From: Temnothorax longispinosus
Taxonomy: Eukaryota > Arthropoda > Insecta > Hymenoptera > Formicidae
Direction: 5' to 3'
DNA: 64,000 nucleotides
Assembly: GCF_030848805.1 (NCBI RefSeq)
Contig: NC_092358.1
Location: 12,564,433 to 12,628,432 of the forward strand
The notes under the pieces were generated by a model that searched no databases, was not told the DNA's origin, and saw only the letters and a program-made list of their open reading frames with translations. Shown here in pieces: positions 51,329 to 63,463 of the stretch. How positions within the stretch are numbered: the first letter of the stretch is position 1; every line of letters begins with the position of its first letter. Position numbers and translations under genes: made by a program.

Positions 51329-52306
51329 ATGTATGTATGTATGTATGATATTTATTGCATTTCTCCGTAAGGTTTACAAGGCGTTTTTATAAGGAACGTA
51401 CCCAAACCTCTTACAGAAACTCATTTCCCTATGCTTGGCCATTTGATCTCACAAACATTTACCCTCCCTCCCCGTAATCCTCTTCCCCCCTCTTCTTCTT
51501 CCTCCGTTTCTGCCGCGACTCCGTCCTTCAGCCTCTTTCCTTCCCGTCTCAGCTCTTCCTTATTTGGCCCACTCTCTCTTTCTCCCATCCTCCTTCTCCT
51601 CATTATCGGAGCCCATAAGGAGCTTCTCCTCCATCCCTCTTGTGATTTCTTCCTCCTCCGATCTCCCTGTACTCCTGTGCACCTCTCTTCTCTCTTCCGC
51701 TCTCTCTTTTTTCTCTCCTCTCTCTTTATCTCTCCTTTCCACCGACTTATCTTCATGTATCTTTACCCCTATACTGTTCCCTGCCCTTCTCCTCGCCTCC
51801 AACACCCGCCACTTTTCCTCCTCATCTCCCAGTTTCACCAGTATTGTCAGCCAACCTCCTCTCTCTCTCCCACAACTAACACCTCTCTTACCATCACCTT
51901 CACCCTCAACCCTTCCGTGAAGAGCTCCTTCACTTTCTCCCAATTTGACTCCTTACCTACCCATTTCTCCTTTTCGACCCTTATAATCACGTTCCTCTTT
52001 CTTAATTCGTCTTCGTTCCTTTCGCCCTCCCCTGCCAACCATTTCTTCTTTCCCGCCCCACTCTCTTCGCTATCTTCCTTCTTCCTTTTGCTTCCACCTT
52101 GCTCCAATCTTTCTACCTTCCTCTCCAATCTCCTTATTTTCTCCTCCAGCTTCTCCATTCTCTCGTCTTTTTTTCTACCGTCCTCTTTTCTCTCCTTCAA
52201 CATCTTTCTTACCTTCCTTTGTCCTCTACAATCTTTTCGACTGCCTCTGCTATTGATCTCCCCTCGCGCTTCATCCTGGATAATCTGTAACATGCACTTT
52301 AATTAC
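51329..52306 (-). mobile_element. ORF1-plus-3'-end LINE copy, minus strand
   Basis: From 52306 the minus strand has GTAATTAAAGTGCATGTTACA, homologous to the sequence just before ORF1 at about 16890-16920, then ORF1 and then a LINE 3' end (AAACGCCTTGTAAACCTTAC, GGAGAAATGCAATAAATATC) and a CATACATACATA tail at 51329-51350. RT and endonuclease are absent between ORF1 and the tail. Confidence 0.7.
51560..52293 (-). pseudogene. LINE ORF1, frame-shifted
   Basis: Frame 1 (52293-51847) has a coiled coil (KLEEKIRRLERKVERLEQG) and RNVIIRVEKEKWVGKE. Frame 2 (51943-51560) continues GGWLTILVKLGDEEEKWRVL and ends in a charged tail. Line-by-line homologous to the intact ORF1 at 16928-17623. One frame shift near 51.9 kb disables it. 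Confidence 0.75.
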
Positions 52307-55300
52307 TCACTTCTCCTTTTCTCTACTTTCCACTCCCTCCCCTCTTTCTCGCCCTCCTCCCTTTTCTTCTTTTCCCTCTTCACCTTCTTCTTCTTCTAAC
52401 TCCTCCGACTCCCCTTTTCCTCCCATTCTTTCCCCCTCTAGTTCTATTATCCATTCCTCTCCTCCCCCTTCCTCATCCAATACCCATCCCACCGCTTCCT
52501 GCCAACTTTTATTTTCTGATTTTCGTCTCCTAAATTCCTCCCATACATGCTCGCACGATTCCTCCCTATGTTCACATAACCAACATTTCTTTTTCCCTTC
52601 CACTTCCTAGTAACTGCTTTCTCTCATCTCATTCCTTAATCTAAATCTCGCCACCCTTCCCCATCTGCTCTCTCCCCATCCCTTCTTCAGATATCCCGGG
52701 ATACCCTCTCCTTTTATTAACTTGTACCATTTATTATAGTCTGATTTCTCGATTTTCTCCCATCTCTCTTTCCTTTGCGTCTCCTTATTTCCTCCAAACA
52801 GCTTAAGAAACCATTCATCTCCACCATCTCCTCTCAGCCTTTCCAACTCTTTTAACTCCACTCCCCTGTCTTCAAAGAACTTTCCTCTCTCTCTTTCCCA
52901 GCTTGAGCCTGCTTTCCCTTCTTTCTCCCTTCCTTTCAGCTCTTCCCAACATAGCCTCGCCAGTTCACTTCCTCTACCCTCCTCTAACTTTTTCTCAAAT
53001 CTCCATGCCTTCATCCCTGCTCTCCCTCTTAACTTCCCCCTTTGCAGCTCCTCCCTAAAAAGATACCACGGTGTTCTCCCGTCTACTCCCAAGATCCATC
53101 TGATATACCTTTCTTCCATCCTTTCCATTCCCTCCCTTTCTCTCCATCCCCATATTTCCGCTTTATATCCCAACACCGTCCACATCAGTCTATCAAACAG
53201 CCACAGTCTTTTTCCCCAGTCTTCCCCAAATCTCCTCTTCCCTATTCCCCAGACTTTCCCCATCACTGCGGCCGCCTTCTTGATCCTTTCCCTTATTTGC
53301 GCTTCCTGTCCTTCGTTCCTTTGAAACACGTACCCTAAATACCGAAATTTTCTCACCTCTTTTAACTCTTTTCCTTCCCATCTTCACCTTCTCTTACTAT
53401 CTCTCCCTCCTTCTTTCCTAAACCTCATTATTTTTGTTTTCCCCACGTTCAGTTCCAATCTCTTCCTTCCCAGGTACCCTTCTAGTTTTTCTAGCATGCT
53501 CCTCATTTGGTCCTCGTCCTCCGCAATTAGCACTACATCATCCGCATAAGCCAAAGTATACACCCTTTTACCTCCTAGCCTTATCCCTCCCCATTTAACT
53601 CTACCCATTTCCTCTTCCAAATCCGCTAGTAACACGTTGAACAGTAACGGGTTCAACGGGCACCCCTGCCTTACACTCCTACCCGTCCAGAACACTTCTC
53701 CCATTTCGTTTCCCCCCCTTACCCTACTTTTCGTCTCCCTTAGAATCTCCTCCGTCCTTCTCACCAGTTCTTCTCTTATTCCTCTTTCTCTCATTAGCAC
53801 TCCTCTATCCACCGAGTCAAACGCCGCCTTCAGGTCCACAAAACATGCTATCAATTTTCTCCTCTTCTTCTCTAACCTCCTGTTCACCAAGTAGTTCAGC
53901 ACATAGATGTTGGCTACAGATCCCCCTTCTAAAACCTGTCTGATTATGTGGTACTTTCTCTTTCCCTCTATCTCCTCTCTTAACCTCTCCGCCAGAATGG
54001 CCGTGTACACCTTATATAAAGACGGTATTATTGTCACCCCTCTATATTCCTCCGCCTTTTTTCTTTCCCCTTTCTCTACTATTGGCGCGATTATTCTCTC
54101 TTTCCAATTTTCCGGCCATCCTCCCCCCTTCCATATCATGTTGATATATTTTCATGCCCAATTCTCTAACTCCTTCCCCCCTCGCTTCCAAACCTCGCCT
54201 GGAATCCCATTCCTTCCCATTGCCTTTTCGTCCTTTAACTTCCTTATAACTCTCCTCATTTCTTCTAGGCTTATCTCCTCTTCCTCCTCTCCTTCCTTTT
54301 CCTCCCTCCCACCTTCTTTCCCCATCCTTACCCTCTCCTCTACTTCTCCCAACAACTTCATAAAATGTTCTTTTCATTCTTCCTCTTCTATTCCTTTCTC
54401 AAGTCCCCTTTTTTTCTCTCTTTATTTACTATCTCCCATACCTCCGCCTCCCTCCTTGCTTCCTCCACTTCTCTCTCCCATCTCTGGTTCTCTTCTTCCT
54501 TCTTCCTCTTACACAGCTCCTTAAACTCCTTCCTCTTTTCTTTGTAAGCGCTTCCCTCTTCTCTTTCTTTCCTCCAATCCCTTATTTTTCTTCTTGTCTC
54601 TTTCTTCACTTCTCGACACTCCTTATCCCACCATCCCACCTTCCCCTTCTTATTTCCCTCCAGCTCCTTCTCTACCCCTTTTATTGCCTCTGTTATTCTT
54701 GTTTCCATTTCTTCCCATTTTTTATTCAACTCTTCCACTTTTTCTTCCACCTCCTATTTTTTCTATAAACCTCTTTACTCTTTCCTCGTTCAACACCCCC
54801 CTGCTTTTTTTCTTCCACCCTCTTCTTCTGCCTTCTTCCTTGTTCCCCCTTCTAAGTATTATTTTCAAGGAGTGATGATCCGAGTCCACTCTATCCCCCA
54901 CTATCATGCTCTCTATCTTCTCTCTTACTTCTCCTTCCCCTATTACATAGTCAATTACCGTATCTCCTCTTTCCCCCGTGAAAGTAAACTCCCCTTTCTC
55001 GTCTCCTCTCACATTTTCATTGAATATCTCCCATCCTCTCTCCTCTAAGCTATTTACCAGCAACCTTCCCTCTCTGTCTATCTTCTTATACTTCAAACTT
55101 CTTCCCCCTCCCAACCGTCCTTCTCCCTCCTCTTCCTCTATCCTCCCACCTTTTTGTCCAGTCCTTGCATTAAAATCTCCCCCAATTATCGTAAACCTTC
55201 CTTCTTCTTTCTTTTCTATTATATGTCCCAACTCCTGTAAGTTCTCCTCCATCTCCTCTTTCTTTGCATATACCCCTATAATACTCCAGTTTTCGCCACC

Positions 55301-55594
55301 TATCCTAACCTTTCCCGCTATCAAACTCTCCCTATCAATTTCTATTTCCGTTCCCTTCTCTTTTATTCTTTTTTTTATTCCCATTGTCATCCCTCCTATT
55401 GCTCTCCTTTTTTTATTTTTCTTCTTCGCCATTTGCACTCTTTATTCGTATCCTTTTGGCAGCCTTCCCCTTATTCTTTCCCAGCCCTTTTCTCCTATCC
55501 AAATCTCTACCATGACTAACACATCTTCTTTCTTCAGCCCTTCCCAGAAATTTTTATCTTTATTTTCCAAACCAGCTACGTTCCAAAATGCCAT
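52307..55594 (-). pseudogene. LINE ORF2: endonuclease, reverse transcriptase, zinc knuckle
   Basis: From ATG at 55594 (MAFWNVAGLENKDKNFWEGL) on the minus strand. APE-type endonuclease motifs: NVAGL, IIGGDFNARTG (about 55190) and SDHHSLKI (about 54880). Linker WWDKECREVK (about 54640). RT: FVDLKAAFDSVDR (about 53840), RQGCPLNPLLFN (about 53660) and YADDVVLIAEDE (about 53540). C-terminal C-x2-C-x5-C-x-H-like CWLCEHREESCEH (about 52580). Defects: in-frame stops at 55442-55444, 54152-54154, 53384-53386 and 52607-52609, and frame shifts near 54740 and 54375. Endonuclease plus RT copies LINE RNA by target-primed reverse transcription; this copy cannot. The I/Jockey-type superclade is likely. Confidence 0.88.
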
Positions 55595-55860
55595 CCTCTA
55601 AACTGATTTACTTCTCCCCTCCTCTTCTCTTCTGACTTCTGTATTACCATTCTCTACATCCCCCCTCTAACCTCTTCTCCTCTTATTCCCCCGTCTCCAT
55701 TCCTACTCCTCTCACTCTCCTTCTCCCTGCTCCCTCCTCTCTCTCCCCCTCTCTTCCCCCTCCCCATCCACCTCTCTCAATCCTTCCTCTAATTCCTCCC
55801 TCCTCTCCTTCTCTTTTCCTACTCTTCTTACATCTGTCTTGTCCGATCCCTCTCCCTCTT

Positions 55861-56938
55861 CTACTCCCCCTGCTTTTGTCCTTCATCTTTCTTGTCTTTT
55901 TTTTCTTTCCCTTTTCCTGCCTCCCAACACCTCCCTCTACTATCACTGAGCACGTCTTTTTTTTCATTCCACACCCACCACTTCCCCTCTATCCATACCT
56001 TTCCCTGCCCTATCTGCACTCTGTTACCCTCTGCCCTTGCCTTCCATGTAATTTGAATTACCCTCCTTCTTATCATCCTTTCTTCTCATGTTAGATCTTC
56101 CTCAATCCAAGTACTTTCATCTTTCAATTTTCACTTATTTCTCATTATTCTTGACTTCACTTTCGCACTTCCTACTCTTACCTAGTGGTCTTACCTACTA
56201 CCATATCTCCCTTCTCTCTTTCCGCATCTATTTTTCTGATTTCCTCTATCTTAACCTCCACTCCTATCTTTTTTATCACCTCCTTTATTCCCCCCTTTAT
56301 TCCTCCCGTATCTTCTTTTACTCCTTTTATCACAACGTTTCTCTTCCTTTCTTCCCTCTCCTTCATTTCATACCTCTTTTCCAGCATTTCCACCCTCTCC
56401 TTCCAATCAGGCTCCTTTCTCCCCTCCCCCCTTCTCACTCCTCCGCTTCTTTCTGCACCTTTTCCTCCTTCGTGACCTCCCTCCTTAGACTCCATTCTCA
56501 TCCCTTCCAGTTTTCGTTCCAAATCATCTATATTCTCTTCTTAAATTCCTCTCTCTCCGTGCTCCACTTCTCCTTTCGCGCTCTTAATTCGTTCCTTATC
56601 TTCTCTACTTCCCTTCCTTGCTCCTTGAAACCCTCCCTTAACTCTTCTCTCATGCTCCTAAAACCCACTCTCAATTCGCTAATTATCTCCCTCAGCTCTT
56701 TCTCACCTATCTCTGTTTCCGATTTAGGCAACTTTGCCGTCAGATTGCTTCTCTTGAAAACTACCTCCTTCTCTTTCTCCCCACTCTTATCTAAATCATC
56801 CCTCTTCCTTTTCCAAAACTCTTCTAAAGTTTCCGTGCTTCCCGTGCTCCCCGTACTCCCTCTTCTACCTCTATCCTTTTCTTTTACTTTATCTATCGCT
56901 TTCTTTATCTCCGTCCCTCTTTCTTTCTCTTCGTTCAT
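55861..56938 (-). pseudogene. LINE ORF1 upstream of ORF2, broken
   Basis: From ATG at 56938: a charged N-terminus, a coiled coil (ELREIISELRVGFRSMREEL), a frame shift near 56525, then RNVVIKGVKEDTGG and IRKIDAEREKGDMVVGKTTR, an RRM-like ORF1 block, and further down WKARAEGNRVQIGQG with WIEGKWWVWNE. Different in sequence from the ORF1 at 52293, so this belongs to a second LINE family member, contiguous with the ORF2. Confidence 0.65.
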
Positions 56939-59100
56939 CTCTGCCTACTCTGCGTCTCACTTCTCCCTCTACCTGTGCTATACTCTATGCCTTGCCTCGC
57001 ACCGCCGCGCGTATCTCCGTTCGCCTGCCGAGTTGTCCCTCTACACCGGCTATCGTTCTCGCCTTACCTAGCGCTACCGCACGCGTCTTGGCTCACCTAT
57101 CGCGTCGCCCCTCTACACCAACTATCGTTCGTGCCGTACCCTTTGCCCGTGCCTTGTCACTTTTCTTCCCTTTAATCCTTTTTTCCCGTTCCTCCTTTTC
57201 TCTCCCCTCTCCCATCCACACTCACTTACCTTTACTCCTCCCTTCTCGCACACTCTTGCCTTCCTCAGCCTCCTCCAACTCTCCTTTCTATTCACTTTAT
57301 TCTCGCACACTCTCACACCTGTCACCTCGAACCTCCTCCAATTCTACTATTAACACCTCTCTCCCTCCCTCCCCGCTTCTTTCCCAGACCCTTCGAATTC
57401 TCGACGCTCTGCTCAGCACCTTCTCTGCCACTCTTTCCATCATACCCCTCCTTTCTTCTGCGTCCCTCCCGTCTAACCTCCTCCAGACCATATTCCTCTT
57501 TTTTCTCTCTCTTTGCTTTCTCTTTTAATTCAGCCTCTTCACTCTCTCTTTTAGGTTCTTCTTGCTCTCTTTTTTCTCTCTTCCCTCTACTTCCTTCCGC
57601 GGCTCTTCCCCTTTCTCCTTACATCCCCCCTCTCCGTCATCTTCCTTCTCGCCGCCCCTCTCACCCCCAGCGCCCCAGCTCTTCTCTTTGCCTCCTCCTC
57701 CACCCCTCTTACGATAGTTTCCCCTCTGTCCCAAACTAGCTTCTTCTCTTCTTCTCCATCCTCCCTGGCTCCCCTCGACGCTTCTCTTTCTTCTGCGGCC
57801 AATTTCTCCTCTCTTTCCCTCCTCCATTCTGCGACCTCTCCTTTCGACCTCTCCTTCCACCACTCCTCCTCGCTACTCTTTCTCTCTTTCGGCCTGGCTC
57901 CCGCCTCACTCCCTTCTCCCCTACCCTCCCTTCCTCTTTCTTCTGCGCTCTCCTCTCGTTCCGCCCCCTCTTCCCTTCTCTCTAGCACCCTTCTGATCTT
58001 CTCTAGCTCCTCTGCAATTTTACTCCACACTTTCATTATACTCTGCGACTCCTCCATCTCCCCCTCTGTTTTCCGTCCCCTCACTTCACCCTCCTTCCTT
58101 CTTCTCCCCCTACACCCCCTCGCCTTTCCCTTCTCCTGCTTCGCCTCTTCAACGCCTCTTCAGCCTTTCGTCTTGTCCCTCCGCTCCTCACCCCGCTCTC
58201 CGTCCGCTCCTCCGCCTCTTTTCATTGCTTTCTTCCTCCTCCTGCAAGCAAACTTTTCTCAGATTCTGCCTTTCTCTCTCTTTCTCCCTCTCTCCTCTAA
58301 CCCCCAAGGTGTGTGTGTGTCTGACTCCTGTCTTCTTCTTTCTTCTCCCTTACTTACTTTCTACTCTCCCCGACTTCACTCACTCCCGCTCTTCCTTTTT
58401 TCTACTCTTTTCCTTACCTCCCTTGAAAACTCTTTTCCGCTTTTTACCTCTTCTCTTCACTATCCTCCACTTCTCGCTACCACGTACTATCACTACGCTT
58501 CGCCCTCCTTAATCGATCCATCGCCTCAAACCATCGATTTCTGTCGCTCATTTCTCATTCGCCGACGTGAGATACTCGCCGATGTGCACCCGCCTTAAGC
58601 CTCTTCTGCTCGCCTCTCACGCTATCTCCTCCATCGTCGGCATCTCCACCCTCCTCCTTACCGACCCGCAGTTCCTGCCGTACACTCCTGCGCGCCACGT
58701 TCCGCCGCCCCGCAGTGGAGCCAACATGCTTTTTTGGAGCAGTCGACCCCCCGCGCCGGCTCGGTCCGATACCTCCACCGCGCCTCCTTCTCGCCGACAA
58801 TCAACCAGCGGGCCCCACGTCTCCACTTCCATCCGCCAGACCCTGCTCAGGCCACCGCTCCCCCTCTGCAGCCTCTCACCTCTTCCGTCTCTGCCCCTTC
58901 TTCTTCCTTGTTTTTATCCTAACCTCCAAGCGCACCCTGACTTTCGGCCAACACCACTCTCCACTCGTGTCACCCTCGACTCCTCCTCCACTTCCTCGAT
59001 TTCTTCTTTGCCTCCTCCACCAACTCCACCTCACCTCTTCATTTTCCCGGCTTTTATCACCTCTCCAAGCCTTTATCTTTCTCCGCCCTGACTCCTGGCC
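56939..59100 (-). mobile_element. 5' part of LINE cluster, purine-rich on minus strand
   Basis: Several minus-strand Glu/Arg-rich frames: 58084-57587 (coiled-coil KIAEELEKIRRVLERREEG), 57491-57297 (contains REVLIVELEEVRG) and 57325-57122. Likely another ORF1-like region and 5' leader, giving at least two LINE copies in the cluster. No RT. The plus-strand Ser/Pro-rich frames are shadows. The upper boundary is set by the TA-rich flank of the Tc1-like MITE. Confidence 0.45.
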
Positions 59101-59161
59101 AACCGCTCGTTCCCCCTCCAGTCGTTATCTCCGACATCAAGTACTTATATATATACATATA

Positions 59162-59646
59162 CAGTGCCTACCGAAAGTTCGGGGCCACCTAAATAATTTG
59201 TGAACGGTTTGAAATATAGGATTGAAATTTATAGGGATACAATGGGATCACAAAGTCTATTATTTAACCACACACACACACACACACAGCAGAGAGCTTT
59301 TGGAGTCGTTAACTAACGCGGAAGTGACGAACCGTGGGGTCCTTATCTCTGCTGACTGCTATGTTCAAATGATCATAACTCTGCGAAAAAAAATCGTACA
59401 GATCTCGGCGACATCGCGTTGTTTTCGTCTCGGAAATCCCTTTCAAACGAGCCTTCACTCAACCCCACATGCTATTTAAGATTTTTTTGGTTCCCCCATT
59501 CCCCCGTCCTCCAGGGGTGTGGAGGTGGGTGTTTTTGTGGTTAAATAATAAACTTTGTGATCCCATTGTATCCTTATAAATTTCAATCCTATATTTCAAA
59601 CCGTTCACAAATTATTTAGGTGGCCCCGAACTTTCGGTAGGCACTG
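59162..59646. mobile_element. Tc1-like MITE
   Basis: CAGTGCCTACCGAAAGTTCG at left and its exact complement at right, TA on both sides (59160-59161, 59647-59648), arms of about 115 bp. Interior: a short CA microsatellite and no transposase. CAGTGCC termini with a TA duplication are typical of Tc1/mariner elements. Confidence 0.85.
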
Positions 59647-59701
59647 TAGAATATATATTATATATAATGTAAATAATATAAAAAGCAGCACCACTACACA
59701 T

Positions 59702-59796
59702 GGTCCCGAAGCGGACCTGTGGAGAGCATGCGGAGACTACCGCCCACTGAATAACCGGACAAAGCCAGACAGACACCCGGTACTACATATTGAAAA
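59702..59796 (+). pseudogene. Gypsy-type reverse transcriptase scrap
   Basis: Translation GPEADLWRACGDYRPLNNRT followed by KPDRHPVLHIEN. This is the W-R-x-C-x-D-Y-R-x-L-N ... D-R-x-P-x-x-x-I block of Ty3/gypsy RT. Only about 31 codons remain, with no flanking domains. Confidence 0.8.
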
Positions 59797-59799
59797 CTT

Positions 59800-59970
59800 A
59801 AAACATTTTTAATATGAAATATAAAATATCTCGTGAAGTATTTACTTTTCGATATAATTTTATCTTGATACTTTTATACGTAGAATAATGAAAGAAATCG
59901 AATATTAATATTAATTTTGACATTTGCAATTTTGCAAAATTAAATGTGTCTACAAAATGCAATCAAATTT
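59800..59970 (-). repeat. Partial copy of the 20601-20960 foldback family
   Basis: ATATCTCGTGAAGTATTTAC, TTTTATACGTAGAATAATGA and CAATTTTGCAAAATTAAATG match 20625-20840. Confidence 0.7.
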
Positions 59971-61227
59971 TTTAAAAAACATTTTTTTCTAAAATGCGAT
60001 GTTTTTTTATATATTTAAGTATATTTTTTAAAATGAGATACCCTGTATATGGCAAATATAAAATAGTATTTCTAAATCTTTATACATGATTGTAAACATG
60101 ATTGTTATTTGAATGTGATTTTGTAATATTAATAAAGAATTTTTTAATATTTTCTTAATATACTAGTCTTTAAAATTAAAAGATATTAATATATGTATAT
60201 AATGTGTTAGGTTTAAGTGTAGACTTACAACTAGTTATATTTTTAAATAATAGAATCATACAAAAATTTCTTGAATAAAAATTATTTTGTTCAAAATTTA
60301 TACATATACATATAATGACTTAAATGAAAGTTTTGTTTTTAATAAACACTTTTTTATTATTGATATTTTGTCGTTCCGTTTATATTTAAAAACAGCACAA
60401 ACGACATCTCATAAACAACTACTGAAAGTTACATTTTCTTGCACCGTATGTCATAATAGTTATTTATGTCACACGTGCATGAAAAATGGCCCATTACGCA
60501 CGCGACGCGTGCGTGATAGACCACTTTCCGCGCACTTGCAACATAAAATAGGGTGTGTAACACTCGCCTCCGGCTCGTGCGTCCACTCCGCACGTCCAAT
60601 TTCCATCTTACAGCACTTGTTACACAATAGTTATTTGTGTAACAAGTGCTGTAAAAAATTTTATAAAATTGTAATGAAATAGATACGTTTTATTTAAAAA
60701 AAAATTAAAACTCATTAAAAATGTTTGACAAATAATAATTTAAAACTTTTGCTTAAGTCGTTATATAGATCGTTTTAAACAAAATAGCTTTATTCGAAAA
60801 ATTTTTATAACCCCACACAGAACATAACATCAATTAGACGTCCTTACAACCTCCATGTCTGTCACGTTACACTGTAGCGCGACAAAGTTGCTCGTCTATT
60901 TGCGCCCGTACGAGTTATAGTTGTTTGTACTCCAGTAATGTGAAGCTGTTTAACATTATAGATGCTCGAAATGCCATTCGGTTTATATTGTAAACAATGC
61001 TCAATATCTTCACACTATTGGGATCTGACATGGAGACGGGGCTTAACCAATATGGCGCCAATCGGCTCACAGTTTTGGTGGACTTCAAACGCTGTGTTAT
61101 AGTCTGTTATTAAAATGTTAATATCCATGGAAAATATTTGTGATTGGGCTGGTGCAAATCCTGCGCAGAGATTTATTGAAGGCAAAAGAGTTTTAAAAGC
61201 AGGACATATAATTAAAATAAAATTTTT
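59971..61227. other. AT-rich intron, mostly unrecognised
   Basis: CAGCACTTGTTACACAATAG and its complement form a 42-bp palindrome at 60612-60653, and TCATAATAGTTATTTATG with CACACGTGCATG at about 60450-60480 is similar in style. Frames of up to 131 codons (60287-60682) show no domain and are not supported as genes. Confidence 0.4.
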
Positions 61228-62475
61228 GCCCGCGCTTCGCGCGGGCTCAAAATCTATTCCCCTCTCCCCAAACTCATCCATTAATTAGGAGCACCAAATT
61301 TGATAGTTTTTTTTCTCAAACTCTAACATCTTACATCTTCGAATTCTTTTTTAATAAATAATTAATAATAGATAATATTATAGATGCAGATTAGCATATT
61401 GTCAAATATTTCAAAAACGTAATTCCCTATATTAAAGTTATTAAACTTTATCTTTGCTCGCGCTTCGCGCGTTTTCACCCTCTGACCCGCCATTATTGAC
61501 TCTCTTTCATTTTATTTTCTTTCTGTTCCTCCTTTTTCTATTTTGTTTAAAAATTCTGCCGGATTTAGTTTTACATTTGCTGCCTTTCTGTTCTAATATC
61601 AATTCATTTATTCTTTTTATTCGCCCGCGCTTCGCGCGCTTTCACCCTCTAAAAAATTATCCATTAATAAAAAATTAAACTTATTATTCAAGAATTAAAA
61701 ATTCAGCTTAATATCTCAAAATTTGCGGTACCAGTTTTATCAAAATCATCAACAAAAAATTAGAAAAATTTTGGCACCAGTTTCAAGAAAATCAATTCAT
61801 TAATGAAAAATTATCCATTAATAAAAAATTAAACTTATCCTCAAAAAATTAAAAAAACTTTGGCACTGGTTTCAAGAAAATCGGTCTATTAATACTTAAT
61901 ATTTCTCTAAGAATTTGAAAAATTTTGAAACTGGTTTCCAAAAAGTCGGTAACGAAAAATTATCCATAAAAATTATCTATAAAAAAATTCAGCTTGATAT
62001 CTCAAAATTTGCGGAAATTGGAGTAATCACGTACATTTTTTTAAACAGAAATCGGAAACTTCTTTATTATTAGCAATTTTTCTAATTCTATTACATTCTT
62101 TAGTTCTTTCTACTTCTATTTCATATATAATTCTTTAAGATTCGGTCAATTATTTTTTGAAAAATTTGAAAAATTTTGTAACCGGTTTCCAAAAAGATCG
62201 GTAACGAAAAATTATACACTTTATGACAATTCCCGGGAAATTGTACCCCTACTTTATATATAATTCTTTGAGATTCGGTCAATTATTTCCCGAAAAATTG
62301 GAAAAATTTTGGTATCGGCTTCCATAAAATCGGTAACAAAATTGTATACTTTATAGCACTCCCCGGAAAATTCTACCCCTACTTCATATACAATACTTTG
62401 AAATTCGGTCCACTAACGAATGAGTAGGTTTGCGGTCAGACAGACAGACAGACGTCAGGTACTTATAATAATAGA
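61228..62475 (-). mobile_element. Helitron-family copy with three 3' hairpins
   Basis: Minus strand: starts TCTATTATTATAAGTACCTG (62475) and contains the same CTGTCTGTCTG and GGTAACGAAAAATTATACAC text as the 24.7-26.8 kb copy. The 3' hairpin GCCCGCGC-GAA-GCGCGGGC lies at 61228-61246. Similar CGCGCTTCGCGCG hairpins occur again at about 61457 and 61622, each followed by TTTCACCCTCT. The CTRR end is not recognisable here. Confidence 0.75.
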
Positions 62476-62699
62476 TGTAGAATAAATGAACAAAACATGA
62501 GAGGTGATGTTGTGAACTTTACAGTTCTGTGTTTACGAACTTCTCACAGCAGTTTTCTTCAAGCGTCTCGTTTTTGCAACAACATCTATCATCTAATTAT
62601 TCACCGTTAATTATTATTGAAAATGTATCATTTACACATTCACGATGTTCACGCTTTAGATTAAACAAAATTTCAAACTAATTTTTCCTGTCAAAAATT
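62476..62699. other. Unrecognised intron
   Basis: No motif or ORF seen; AT-rich. Confidence 0.4.
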
Positions 62700-62704
62700 A
62701 ACTT

Positions 62705-62968
62705 ACCTGGCAGTATATAATCCTCTTTCTTGAAATGCAGTGCACACACTTTCAAACAAGGGGTCACTTTCTCCATTTTTAATCCATTTTTCCAGGCTTT
62801 GAAACGATCAATTTTCTCTAAATTGCCAAAATAATTTTTGACATGTACGAAGCACTCTTTGGGCTTGAGAAAGCGATGAAATCGAACATTTAAATTCTGT
62901 CAACCTTACTTCTACAACCGCGAAAACACTTAATTCTGCTCGTAGATTTGCAACACGGAGAAAATTCA
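62705..62968 (-). pseudogene. THAP-domain exon, frame-shifted
   Basis: Minus strand from ATG at about 62968: KCFRGCRSKVDRI (C-x3-C), a stop and frame change, then FHRFLKPKECFVHVKNYFGN, RFKAWKNGLKM and VCALHFKKEDYILP followed by GTAAGT (donor at 62704). Spacing C-x3-C ... FHRF ... W ... C-x2-H is a THAP zinc finger, and a donor right after LP is where many THAP genes place their first intron. No downstream exon is found in the window. It may be a relic of a P-type transposon or a copied host gene. Confidence 0.75.
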
Positions 62969-63110
62969 TCCATATTAATAAAAATACAACACAAACCCAG
63001 TACGACCGCACGTTAAGCCTGTACAATGCCACGAGATCTGTGAGCCCTGAGTGCTTTCACTTTCGACCACCAGATGTCATGGCGACGAATGTCAGATCCC
63101 AATTTCCCGA

Positions 63111-63362
63111 CCTTGTTGATTTCACACATTTTATTTGTGAATCTCCGTATCAAATCCGTATTAAATCTCGGATTATACCGGTGTAAACCGAGATTTGATA
63201 CGAATTTGATACAAATATGAGTATATACACTATATACATGGTACGGGTACCAAACAGTCGGTGTAAACTAGACCATTGATTGAATTTACTCACTTCAGTT
63301 GGTTCTCTTGCTAGAACCACTTATTATAATTCATTCAATAGAATGTGTGAAATCAACAAGGG
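63111..63362. mobile_element. Short TIR element
   Basis: CCTTGTTGATTTCACACATT at left and its exact complement at right. The interior has a second hairpin (AAATCTCGG ... CCGAGATTT at about 63163-63202) and GTATCAAAT/ATTTGATAC phrases. Confidence 0.8.
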
Positions 63363-63463
63363 GAATATTCTGAAAATATATTGCACTGTTTACAAATACA
63401 AACAAAATAAGGACGATTTCGAGCACCTCCTATAAAGGTAAGCAGCTGTAAATTACTAAAGCA

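Noticed and set aside
51431..52399. 322-codon plus-strand open frame and similar frames at 54978-55601 and 56088-57071
   Set aside because: Antisense shadows of the minus-strand LINE coding regions; low-complexity Ser/Pro/Phe with no domain.
60287..60682. 131-codon plus-strand frame
   Set aside because: Contains palindromic repeat text and no domain; likely a chance frame in repeat DNA.
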